From the NCBI GenBank assembly GCA_023300545.1, contig JALZVT010000017.1, positions 1 through 42,360 of the forward strand: a stretch of DNA of 42,360 nucleotides. The letters are read 5' to 3'. The DNA is from Pseudomonadales bacterium (GTDB lineage Bacteria; Pseudomonadota; Gammaproteobacteria; Pseudomonadales; Azotimanducaceae). Made by a program: the position numbers and the translations under genes. Below the pieces are notes generated by a model that was not told the origin of the DNA, made no database searches, and saw only the letters and a list, made by a program, of their open reading frames with translations. Shown one piece after another: positions 26,741 through 36,700 of the stretch; positions within the stretch are counted from its first letter, which is position 1; each line of letters starts with the position of its first letter.

Positions 26741-27711
26741 GTCAAATGGCTTTCTATCGAATCGCAGAGCATACCGGCGATGTCGAGTGAAAACTGCGTA
26801 TCTAGTTCACGAATGCAGGTTGGGCAGGTGACATTGATTTCGGTCAGGTAATCACCGATAACATCGATGCCAACAAAAAGCAGACCGCGACGTTTGAGTT
26901 CAGGCCCAATCTGGGCGGCGATCCAGCGGTCGCGGTCGGTCAGTTCCTGGCCTCGGCCGGTCCCGCCGGCGGCGAGATTACCGCGGGATTCACCGGCGAG
27001 CGGTACTCGAGCCAGAGCGTAGGGTACCGGCTCTCCATCGATGAGCAGAATGCGTTTGTCGCCGTCAACGATCTCAGGCAGGTATTTTTGCCCCATTATC
27101 TGCTGGGCGCCGGAATCAGTCAGGGTCTCCAGAATGACCGACAGATTAGGGTCATTGTGCTGGGCGCGGAAAATGCTCGCGCCGCCCATACCGTCAAGTT
27201 TTTTGAATATCACATCGCCGTGTACGCTGTGAAAATCCCGCAGTTTGTCCATGCGGCGACTGACGATGAGGGGTGGGCAGCACTGGGGGAATTCGGTGGC
27301 AAACAGCTTTTCGTTGCAATCTCGAAGGCTGTTAGGTTTGTTGACTATCAACGTGCCCTGGCGCTCCAACCGCTCCAGTAGATAGGTGGAGTAGATAAAT
27401 TCCATATTGAAGGGAGGGTCTTTGCGCATCATGACCACGTCAAAGCGACTCAGGTCCTGCTGCTTTGGCGCGCTGGCTGTATACCAGGTATCGCCGGCTT
27501 TGGCAGGATCCAGGTCAGCTGCAAAAGCGTCGGACAGAGCAAATTCGCGGGTAACACCCTGCACCTGCTCTTCGAGCAGTAACATATCTTGTTGCTCCAT
27601 GATGCTAACGGCCCAGCCACGCAGTTGGGCCGCGCGTATCATGGCAAGTGTACTGTCTTTTTTTAACGACAGGCCGTCTATTGGGTCCAGCAGGAAGAGA
27701 ACGTTTGGCAT
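26722..27711 (-). CDS. gshB: Glutathione synthetase
   Basis: GshB joins gamma-glutamylcysteine and glycine with ATP to make glutathione. The 329-residue ATP-grasp protein has FLLDPIDGLSLKKDSTLAM at its start, MRKDPPFNMEFIYSTYLLE, VNKPNSLRDCNEKL, FKKLDGMGGASIFR, YLPEIVDGDKRILLIDGEPVPYALAR and RGNLAAGGTGRGQELT. The ATG at 27711 is chosen to match the family N-terminus; the frame is open 8 codons further. No clear ribosome-binding site is visible. The last seven codons are tandemly duplicated downstream. It diverges from pilG, as in Pseudomonas. Confidence 0.97.
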   Translation of the reverse strand: MPNVLFLLDPIDGLSLKKDSTLAMIRAAQLRGWAVSIMEQQDMLLLEEQVQGVTREFALSDAFAADLDPAKAGDTWYTASAPKQQDLSRFDVVMMRKDPPFNMEFIYSTYLLERLERQGTLIVNKPNSLRDCNEKLFATEFPQCCPPLIVSRRMDKLRDFHSVHGDVIFKKLDGMGGASIFRAQHNDPNLSVILETLTDSGAQQIMGQKYLPEIVDGDKRILLIDGEPVPYALARVPLAGESRGNLAAGGTGRGQELTDRDRWIAAQIGPELKRRGLLFVGIDVIGDYLTEINVTCPTCIRELDTQFSLDIAGMLCDSIESHLTALSDL

Positions 27712-28075
27712 AGGGTGACAGGTCTCACATCTCACATGAAAGGGGGGGTTCAGCGATTTACGCCTCTGGGCAGTCTCATAGCTTACGCGAGTGCGCCGGG
27801 GGCGTTAAGTTACCCGCTTAGCGCCCTGCAACCAACCCTGTGAGCACTGGCGCACGGTGCGCCATCAAAGTGAGACGGGAATCCCTTATTAGACGGTTAC
27901 TTATAGCTACCCTTTGAGCAATCGTGATACAAAACTTGCGAGCGTAGTCTGATTGTCTGCCCCCCCCTAAAAACATAAGGCGGGGCGCGCGAACTGACAG
28001 GAATACACACAGAATAGAGACGCCACAGCCCCCGCATATGGGGCCGGTCGTCCATGAAAGAGAGACTGTTATTTA
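27712..28075. other. 364-bp divergent spacer between gshB and pilG
   Basis: No coding region is supported. The spacer holds a 7-bp tandem repeat TCTCACA (27723-27736). It also holds a stem GGCGTTAAG/CTTAGCGCC (27801-27809 with 27817-27825, one G-T pair) and a stem TGGCGCA/TGCGCCA with a 3-nt loop (27848-27864). Homopolymer tracts of 7 G (around 27742) and 8 C (27960-27967) are present. It must contain promoters for gshB and for the pil-chp cluster, but I see no convincing sigma-70 pair. Confidence 0.6.
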
Positions 28076-28456
28076 ATGGAACAGGAAATCCAGGGCGTGA
28101 AGGTGCTCGTCATCGATGACAGCAAAACGATACGGCGCAGTGCCGAGAATTTGCTGGCTAAGGAAGGTTTTGAAGTGATCACCGCGGTTGATGGCTTTGA
28201 TGCCCTCGCCAAAATTGCTGATGCCCGACCCGAGATCATCTTTGTAGACATCATGATGCCGCGACTTGACGGCTATCAGACGTGTGCGCTGATAAAGAAC
28301 AATAGTGAGTTCAAGGGAACGCCTGTTGTGATGCTTTCAAGTAAAGATGGACTCTTCGATCGTGCCAAAGGCCGTATCGTGGGCTCAGATCAGTACATTA
28401 CAAAGCCGTTCAGCAAAGAAGAGTTGCTGGGCACTATTCGCACATTGGTCCATTAG
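28076..28456 (+). CDS. pilG: Twitching motility response regulator PilG
   Basis: This single-domain CheY-like receiver of 126 residues has acidic pocket Asp14-Asp15, phosphoacceptor Asp58 (FVDIMMPRLDG) and Lys110 in ITKPF. In Pseudomonas, PilG receives phosphate from ChpA and promotes pilus extension and cAMP signalling. First gene of the pilGHIJ-chpA-chpC cluster, with the ATG at 28076. The next gene follows after 11 bp. Confidence 0.95.
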   Translation: MEQEIQGVKVLVIDDSKTIRRSAENLLAKEGFEVITAVDGFDALAKIADARPEIIFVDIMMPRLDGYQTCALIKNNSEFKGTPVVMLSSKDGLFDRAKGRIVGSDQYITKPFSKEELLGTIRTLVH

Positions 28457-28467
28457 AGGCTGTTGCG

Positions 28468-28839
28468 ATGGCTCGTATACTGGTTGTAGATGACTCGCCA
28501 ACCGATTCTCACAAGATGATGCACTTGCTGGCGAAACATGGTCATCAGGTTTTGACGGCCGCAACAGGGTCAGACGGGATTGAGGTCGCTTCTGAAGAGC
28601 AACCCGACGTTATTCTTATGGACGTTGTGATGCCTGGCATTAATGGCTTTCAAGCCACCCGTGAACTCACGCGCGGTCATTCCACCAAACACATACCCGT
28701 GATTATCGTGTCCAATAAGGCGCAGCAGGTCGATCGGGTATGGGGGAAGCGTCAAGGCGCATCAGGCTACATCACCAAGCCGGTGGATGATTCAGAAGTG
28801 CTCGATATAGTTAATAACGTGCTCGTTGGAGAACATTGA
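28468..28839 (+). CDS. pilH: Twitching motility response regulator PilH
   Basis: This second stand-alone receiver of 123 residues has Asp8-Asp9, phosphoacceptor Asp52 (LMDVVMPGING) and Lys104 (YITKP). In Pseudomonas PilH opposes or drains PilG signalling and favours retraction. AGAGG lies 7 bases before the ATG. Its stop overlaps the start of pilI. Confidence 0.95.
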   Translation: MARILVVDDSPTDSHKMMHLLAKHGHQVLTAATGSDGIEVASEEQPDVILMDVVMPGINGFQATRELTRGHSTKHIPVIIVSNKAQQVDRVWGKRQGASGYITKPVDDSEVLDIVNNVLVGEH

Positions 28840-29393
28840 TGTCCAGCATGGGTAGCATCCAGGTCTTCGACATTCTGCGTGAAATGCACAGCGATACATT
28901 TCGCAACGCAGCACCTATGCCAATGAAAGCTGAAGAGCAGGCTGAATGGCAAGGCCTTGGCTTTCAAATTGGCGGCGTAAAACTGGTATCACCACTAGGT
29001 GAAATCAGTGAAATTATGCAATTGCCGCGTTACACCACGCTCCCCGGCGTACAGTCCTGGGTGCTGGGTGTTGCCAATGTGCGTGGTCGGTTGATTCCAA
29101 TCATCGACATGCATAAATATCTTGATATTAATACGGCGCTGCCACGCAAAGAGTGGCGCGTTGTTGTTCTAGAAGACGGCGATTTGGTCGTCGGTCTGCT
29201 GGTCGAGCAATCACTCGGTATGCAGCACTTTCTAGAAGATGGATTTGAGAATACGACGCCCCCTGGTATGGCTGCGCTGCAACATAGTTTGCGCGGTGCC
29301 TATCGGCATGGTGGTCGAATGTACTACGTAGTTAGCCTCTCCTCTCTGGTCCGAGATGAGCGGTTTTTTGAAGTCGCAAAGCGAAATGGATAA
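28839..29393 (+). CDS. pilI: CheW-like adaptor PilI
   Basis: PilI couples the receptor PilJ to the kinase ChpA. The 184-residue protein carries one CheW domain (about 40-175), with GVKLVSPLGEISEIM, VLGVANVRGRLIPIIDM and VGLLVEQSLGMQ. The ATG at 28839 is preferred over the TTG one codon earlier because GGAG lies 7 bases upstream; it overlaps the pilH stop by one base. Confidence 0.95.
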   Translation: MSSMGSIQVFDILREMHSDTFRNAAPMPMKAEEQAEWQGLGFQIGGVKLVSPLGEISEIMQLPRYTTLPGVQSWVLGVANVRGRLIPIIDMHKYLDINTALPRKEWRVVVLEDGDLVVGLLVEQSLGMQHFLEDGFENTTPPGMAALQHSLRGAYRHGGRMYYVVSLSSLVRDERFFEVAKRNG

Positions 29394-29408
29394 ACAGGTA
29401 TACGGACT

Positions 29409-30635
29409 ATGAACACTGGTAAATTTTCACCGCTGGTATTGGCTTTGATGGCATTTGCTGTCTGCTCAATGATCTTGATGACGGTGCTGTTGTTTCGTGA
29501 TGGAATCGATGTCTCCTCGCAACCCGCCTTGATGGCTGCGGTTTTCACAATTGTGCTGGTTGCCATTCTAGCCTTCGTTATGGTGAGAGATACCCGACGC
29601 AGACTGGACGAACAAGCCTCTCAGAACGAGCGTAACCAGGCTGCCATTTTGCAATTGCTGGATGAGCTCGCCGATCTTGCAGAAGGTGATCTGACAGTGC
29701 ATGCCTCGGTTACCGAGAACTTCACTGGCGCTATTGCAGACTCGATTAACTACGCTATCGATCAGATGCGTGGCCTGGTGTCGAACATCAAGCAGGTATC
29801 AGTGCAGGTATCGAAGGCGGCATCGCAGACTCATGAGACAGCGGCCAACCTTGAGACCGCGGCCGAGGCGCAAGCCCGTGAAATTGGTGAGGCTACCAAA
29901 GAGATCAGCGAGATGGCGATGTCAATTGACCAGGTTAGTGGTCACGCGTCGGAATCAAGCGCAGTGGCGATCCGGGCGGTTGATATTGCCAGTAAGGGTT
30001 CTAGTGTTGTTCACGGCACGATCAAAGGCATGGACAATATTCGCAGCCAGATCCAGGAAACTTCGAAGAGAATCAAACGTCTCGGCGAGAGCTCTCAAGA
30101 AATTGGCGACATCGTTTCATTAATTAACGACATTGCTGATCAGACCAACATTCTGTCACTTAACGCTGCAATTCAGGCGTCGATGGCGGGTGACGCTGGG
30201 CGTGGCTTTGCGGTAGTTGCAGATGAGGTTCAGCGCTTGGCTGAGCGCTCGAGCGCGGCGACTAAGCAGATTGCGGCACTGGTTAAAACCATTCAAACCG
30301 ACACCAATGAAGCGGTTATCTCTATGGAGCAAACCACTTCAGAAGTAGTGTCTGGCGCGAAGCAAGCTCAAGACGCGGGTGTTGCACTTGAAGAGATCGA
30401 AAGTGTGTCTACGTCATTGGCTTCACTGATCACCAATATCAGTACGGCAGCACAAAATCAGGCCAATTCGGCTACTGAAGTGTCGAAGACCATGGACACG
30501 ATTAAGGAAATTACCCAGCAGACGGTATCGAGCACCGAAGTTACGACGCGCTCGATTGGCGAGTTGACAACCATGGCAAATGAAATGCACAAGTCGGTTG
30601 AAGGCTTCCGCTTACCTCAAGATGTAGCGGCGTAG
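29409..30635 (+). CDS. pilJ: PilJ-like methyl-accepting chemoreceptor, lacking the periplasmic domain
   Basis: This 408-residue receptor has a membrane helix at about 7-29, a loop of only about 10 residues, and a second helix at about 40-59. A HAMP-like segment ([15 protein letters not shown]...) follows, then a full cytoplasmic signalling domain. The hairpin tip region has [43 protein letters not shown]. Known PilJ proteins are about 680 residues with a large periplasmic PilJ-type sensor region; that part is missing here. Its place between pilI and chpA supports the PilJ name. Any signal must be sensed in the membrane, in the cytoplasm, or through partner proteins such as pilins. Confidence 0.92.
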   Translation: MNTGKFSPLVLALMAFAVCSMILMTVLLFRDGIDVSSQPALMAAVFTIVLVAILAFVMVRDTRRRLDEQASQNERNQAAILQLLDELADLAEGDLTVHASVTENFTGAIADSINYAIDQMRGLVSNIKQVSVQVSKAASQTHETAANLETAAEAQAREIGEATKEISEMAMSIDQVSGHASESSAVAIRAVDIASKGSSVVHGTIKGMDNIRSQIQETSKRIKRLGESSQEIGDIVSLINDIADQTNILSLNAAIQASMAGDAGRGFAVVADEVQRLAERSSAATKQIAALVKTIQTDTNEAVISMEQTTSEVVSGAKQAQDAGVALEEIESVSTSLASLITNISTAAQNQANSATEVSKTMDTIKEITQQTVSSTEVTTRSIGELTTMANEMHKSVEGFRLPQDVAA

Positions 30636-30679
30636 GTTAATTATTTTTAGGGAGTGGCGTTAGACCACTCTTCTATTAC

Positions 30680-30721
30680 CGCCCCTGTGGGGCGCGGCGA
30701 CTCTTCCTTGGCGAAGAGTCG
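30680..30721. terminator. Two hairpins between pilJ and chpA
   Basis: CGCCCC (30680-30685)/GGGGCG (30689-30694) has a 3-nt loop; CGACTCTTC (30698-30706)/GAAGAGTCG (30713-30721) is a perfect 9-bp stem with a 6-nt loop. They lie 26 bp before the chpA start. Without a T-run they may be a processing or attenuation point rather than a full stop. Confidence 0.55.
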
Positions 30722-30746
30722 TGCAGAATTTAGAAACGGATAGCAG

Positions 30747-33700
30747 ATGGGCAACGGAGACAATTTCGCGCTTGATTGGATTAGAGGGGAGCTGGAAAGC
30801 ACTCTCGACCAGGCGCGTGTGGCACTGGAGTCGTACGCCGAAGGCGGACGCGAAGAGACGCGGCTGCGTTCTTGTCTCACAAGTTTGCATCAGGTGCACG
30901 GCACCTTGCGCATGCTGGAACTGGAAGGCGTGGTGCTGCTCGCAGACCACATGGAGCAAACAGCACAATCGCTGCTGAACGGTTCAATTCAAGATTCGCG
31001 GGTAGCTGAGCAAACGTTAATGCAGAGCATTCTGCAATTGCCGGCGTTTATCGAAGAAGTACAAAACGGTGTTTCAGAAGACCTGCCGTTGGTAATGCCC
31101 TATGTGAACGAATTACGTTCATGTTGTGGCCTTTCCCCAATGCAGCTTACCCCGCCAGTATCAGCCGAGTTTAGTAGCGAACAGGCTGCCGAAGTCATGC
31201 GCCGGTTTCGAGATATCAATGGTGCCGATAAAGCCGCACGGGTTCGCGCGGCCTATCAGCAGGTACTGCTCAGCATTATCAAAGGTGCGGTATCGGAGCA
31301 GACCGTTGAAACTCTAGCTAAGATTGCTATTGGCATGCAGCGCATTTGCGAAGGTGCCCCACTGGCCACTCTGTGGAAAGCACTCGAACATTTTGCGAAG
31401 GGCTATGCCGCTGAGCCGCAGAAGATGAGTTCGGAAGCACTTCGGGACCTTCGTCGTCTCGATAAAGAAATGAAGAAGCTGGTGGCGTTAGGCGCAGAAG
31501 CTCTTGTTGAGCCGTTGCCGGTCGATCTGGTTCGCGATCTGTTGCGCGTAGCGGAAGCTCGCGGCGTGCACTCGGATGAAATAACCGAGTTGCGCTCAGC
31601 GGTTGCGCTGCCGCAGGCGGCGCCGGTGAAGCCCCGCGAAGCTCTCGAGCAGGCCGGTGAAGTCTTGGCTGAAGAAATTGCCACCGTGCGGGATCGATTT
31701 GATCTGTTTACGCGTGGCAAAGAACGAACTATCGAGCAATTAAAAGAGATCACCGAACCACTTGATACGATCTGTCTGACCCTGAGCATGCTCGGTGACG
31801 ACGATGGCGCCAATTTACTGCGTGTCGAGCGTGCGAAAATATTGGCCGCAGATGCAGGGGATGAAGTGTCTGATGAGCTCACCCTAAGCATCGCTGGTGC
31901 GCTGGTTCAGACCGAACAAGGCCTGAGTGGCGGTGGTGATATTGCTTCTGGTGATGACGCCTTAGCTGATGCGGCACTTAATGACGCTCAGATGGTGGTT
32001 TTGCAGGAAGCACGCAACGGGATCGATCAAGTAAAGCAGAGCATTGTCGACTTCGTATCCTCGAAATGGAATACCGGCTATCTCGACGACGCCCCGCAAA
32101 CGCTAGCTGCGGTACGCGGCGGATTAGTCATGATTCCTCTGTCGAGAGCCGCTGAGCTACTGACACTTTGCAGCGAGTACATCAGTGAGCAGTTGCTGGC
32201 AGGTCATCGACCAGACTGGCAGGAACTGGATGCCTTTGCTGATGCCCTTGGTGGTGTCGACTATTTCCTCGAACGTTTGTTTGAAACCGGTCGAATGCCG
32301 GGTGATGAAGCGCTCGATTTAACGCAAGAAAGTCTTAGCCGACTCTCTGGCATAGCCGCTGAGGTTTCGCCAGAGCTTGATACGAATGATTCTGAACAAC
32401 CACTGAGTGGTTCTGGTGGCGATGCTGCTTTGACCGCGATGTTGGGTGCGAGCCCAGAAGACTTAGCATTTGCTAGCGATGAGGTTGTTAGAGCTGAAGA
32501 GCAGGATGTAGATAACGTACCGTCAGCAGATTCGGAGACGTCGTTGGCAACGACGCTCGAACTCGAATCGGTTGGCAGCGACGAGCCTCTTGAGCTCGAC
32601 GACGCATCGACAGAGGAGCCTCTGGCCGAATTGCTGGTTGAAGCTGAAGCCGGTGACGAGACAGATGAGCAAACAGAAAGCGCTGTGGTATCTACGAGCG
32701 CTGAGGTTACAGCGGTTAGTGAGGACGAATTCGATCTTGCGGATGACAGTTCTGCTAAAGATGCTTCGCCGGCGGAAGATGAATCCGTTAGTTTTGATGC
32801 AACCGATCTTGTTGATACGTCCTTTGTAAGCCAAAGCATACCTGCAGTCATCAATACTATGGGTACTCAAGGCGCAACCAATTCCACTGTTGGCATGACG
32901 CCAGATTTGTCGTTAACCGATAGTTCGGCCGCCTTTGGTGCGAATGACAGCAAGGCCGATCTACCAGCGGCACTGCCAGTTGAACCGGCGCGTGCCCCCG
33001 TTACTGAATCCACTGATATTGTTGTCGACCCAGAGATTGTTGAAATCTTTGTGGAAGAGGTTGATGAAGTTCTGGAAGCTGTCGAGGCGCAGTTGCCTAG
33101 CTGGTCCCAGAACCTTGCTTCAGAAGCTCCACTGACAGAATTGCGCCGCAGTTTCCACACACTGAAAGGTAGTGGAAGAATTGTGGGTGCCAATCAGATT
33201 GGCGAGCTTGGTTGGGCGCTTGAGAACATGCTCAATCGTGTACTCGATCGCACAATCAAAGCGACCGAAGATCATTTATTTCTCGTTAGTCATGCTTGCA
33301 AGCTCATACCGCAGTTGCGCGCAGACTTTGCCCAGGGTGAGCAGTCTGAGCGTTCCGGTCTGATCGACTTGCTGGAGCAGGTTGACGTGTTGGCCTCAGG
33401 TGGCGCATTGACCAAGCAATTGGTCACTTCGTCGGATGAATCACAGTTGGTGCTGCAAGACCAAGCGCCGATCGATCTGGATGAACTAGACGAAGAAGAT
33501 TTCCCAATATTCGACGATGGTGAACAAGCCCTTGATGATATTGATGCCCGTCCACCAGCGGTGGATGTGCCGAGCTTCCTCGATAACGACACCGCAACAA
33601 CAGATTCCTTTGCCTCGATGGATGCTGGCGGTGATGAGCGCCTACTCTTCGTTCAGGAAATTCAAGAACATGTAGAAGTGCTGTCGGAACGAGTGCGTCG

Positions 33701-36700
33701 TTCGCTTGGTGAAGACACGCTTGAGCTCGATAGTCCGTTAACGCGGGCTCTGCATACGATTGCCGGGTCTGCCGCTACGGCGGGAGACTACGCGGTAGTT
33801 GGTGTTGCCGAACCTTTGCAGGATGTCTGCTCGGTTGTGCTGCGGGAGCGCAACGGCATCCTTGATGGTGAATATCTCGCGTTTGTTCGCGAGGGGGTTT
33901 ATGCCCTCCAGCGCATGCTTGATGTCGATGCACCGCTTGGCGAGCGTGATGACCGCCAGGCTGATATTGATTCGGCGATGTTTGCGACGGAAGCGGAGCG
34001 CCTGTTGGGTGGGCTTCTGGAAGCACCAAATGCGCCGACCAGCCTGCTTGAAATGGCAGACACCACTATCTTGCTCGATGCTCGGGAATATCTAGATCAT
34101 TGGCGTTTTGGCGCTATTGATCTTGCTCGTGCAGAGCAGATGGATAACGCGCTGATTAATGTTGTTGAGCGAGCACATTCTGAAGAATTTGCCGAGCTAG
34201 CAAATGTTCTGCGCCGGGCGCATGCCCAGTTCGCAGATACGCCGCTTGACGAAGAGCGCCATGTCGCTTTGGTCGCTGTACATGACGATTTGCTGGTGCA
34301 GCTTGATGCATTAGCAGCCGGGCAGGTTTCTGTTGTGTCGGGTGATGCGCTGAATCGATTGGTAGATCTGCTTGGTGAGGTCGCGACAGCAACGACTGTT
34401 GACGAATCGCTCGACGAACCGCTTGATGATGACGCTCAGGAAGCGCTCGGTTATGAGCTTGATGAATCAGATGCGTTTGATCTTGGTGCGTTGGATGATG
34501 ATATTTTCGGTGCGAACGATGCAGCCCCCATCAGTATTGCTGAAGTGCCCGTTACCGAAACGGTCAGTCTTGCTGATGCGTCAGCTACTTCTGATTGGTC
34601 AGTCGGACGAGATGCGCAGTTCGAAAAGCTAGAAGAAGACGATGAAGTTGACACAGAACTGTTGGAGATCTTCTATGAAGAGGCCGATGAGATTCTGGAG
34701 TTGTTTGATCAGAATCTGCAAGACTGGCGTGGTGACCGCGCGAATAAGGTGTATCTCGATAATCTATTGCGCGGCCTGCACACACTAAAAGGTGGTGCGC
34801 GGCTTGCCGGTCTGTCAATCCTTGGTGACATGACTCACGACTACGAGTCAGAGTTGATCGAGTTACAAGCTCACGCGCACGAGTTAAGCGATGGGCAGAT
34901 GGAAGCGGTGCATGCTCGCTACGATGATCTGGTAGAGGCCACAACTCGTGCGCGTGCTGGCGAACTTGTAGAACCACCGGTTGTAAGCTCGATCGAGCAC
35001 GCTCAAGTCGAGAGCGGTGTGCCGGCGCCGAGTGACGATGATGTTGAAGTCTCTGACATAGAAGACTCTGACGCAGAAGTGACTGACGTGGAGTTGGCTG
35101 TTGAATCTGTATCAGATCTCAGCTCGGCAGTGGATTCAATAGATGCAGACTTGGACGAAGTAGACCTGCTGACTCCTGAGGGATCAGATGAGTTGCTAGC
35201 GAGTCTGGACGATTTGGACGTTGCTAGCGATGAGTCCGAACAAGCCACTGCAGTGATTGCTGGAGTCGCGCTCGCGAGTGCTATTGGCTTTTCGAGCGAG
35301 GCGGATGGCAGTGCCGAAGAGACGCAGCACGCTGAGGTGCCGTCTGAGACAATCAAAGTTGCGCCGCACTATGCAGCCGCTGAGCCAGCGGACGATGACC
35401 GTTCCTCCAAAGCGCAGGAAATGGTTCGTGTATCTGCAAGCTTGTTGGAAGACCTTGTCAACCTGGCAGGAGAAAGCAGCATTGTGCGTGCTCGAGTCGA
35501 GCAGGGTATTAATGACTTCGGCGGCGCGCTTGAAGAGATGGAGACGACGATTGAACGTCTTCGTGAGCAGTTGCGTCAGCTCGAGATTGAAACTGAGACA
35601 CGGGTATCGTCACGCGAAGAGCGCTCATCGGGCCCGTCTTACGAAGAATTTGATCCACTTGAAATGGATCGTTATTCCCAGCTCCAACAGTTGACGCGTT
35701 CGCTGACAGAAAGCGCAACTGACATGATGGATCTGAAGGAAACGCTGCGCTATCGGGCGCGTGAGTCTGAAACGCTGTTGTTGCAACAGGCTCGGCTGAA
35801 TACAGAGCTGCAAGAAGGCCTGATGCGTACTCGCATGGTGCCATTCAGTAGGTTGATGCCGCGACTGCGCCGGATTGTCCGGCAGGTGTCGCGCGATCTT
35901 GACAAGCAGGTTGAATTTCAAGCCTATAACGCAGAAGGCGAACTCGATCGGAACGTGCTGGAACGCATGGTGCCGCCGCTTGAGCACATGCTGCGTAATG
36001 CAATCGATCATGGCATCGAAAGTAAAGATTTGCGTCACAGCTTTGGTAAGCCCAGCATCGGGCATATTGCCTTGAAGCTGTCGCGCGAAGGTGGCGACGT
36101 TGTTCTTGAGATATCCGACGACGGTGCGGGCATTGACGTAGAGACAGTTCGTGCAAAGGCAGTTGAACGTGGCTTGATGGCTTCGGATGCAGCGTTGAAT
36201 GATGAACAAGTGCTCGAGTTTGTGCTTGCCCCAGGTTTCTCGACAGCCAAGTCTTTGACTCAGATTTCGGGTCGAGGTGTGGGCATGGATGTTGTGCACA
36301 GCGAAGTGAAGCAGCTTGGCGGCAGTATCAGCATTAGTTCGGTACCAGGTCGGGGTACAACCTTTACCGTTCGCTTGCCTTTTACAGTGTCGGTTAACCG
36401 CGCTCTGATGGTGACTCTTGGCGATGATCAGTACGCCATTCCGCTGAATACCATTGAAGGCATTGTGTTGTTGCCAAGTGAAGACTTGTCGAAGCACTAC
36501 GGTCCGCAAGGTGTCCCGTTTGAATACGCAGGCGTACCCTATCGCGTGCGATATTTGGGTGGTTACCTTGGTCGTGAATACGTTGCTGGCCCAGAGCATA
36601 GCTCGGTACCGGTGGTACTTGTTCGGTCAGGCGATCAGGCGGTTGCAGTGCATGTTGATGATGTGCAGGGCAGTCGTGAAATTGTGGTTAAAAGCTTGGG

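Noticed and set aside
27960-27967. C8 homopolymer as a phase-variation tract
   Set aside because: It lies in the gshB-pilG spacer, outside any reading frame and without a recognisable promoter around it, so a switching role cannot be supported.
32261-32854. Serine-rich minus-strand open frame opposite the acidic linker of chpA
   Set aside because: The Ser/Thr-rich protein is just the complement of Asp/Glu/Ser codons in the ChpA linker.
35625-36599. 324-codon open frame on the minus strand inside chpA
   Set aside because: It lies opposite the highly conserved CheA ATPase region, its translation is rich in Cys, His and Gln with no domain signature, and no ribosome-binding site is seen. It mirrors the codon bias of chpA.
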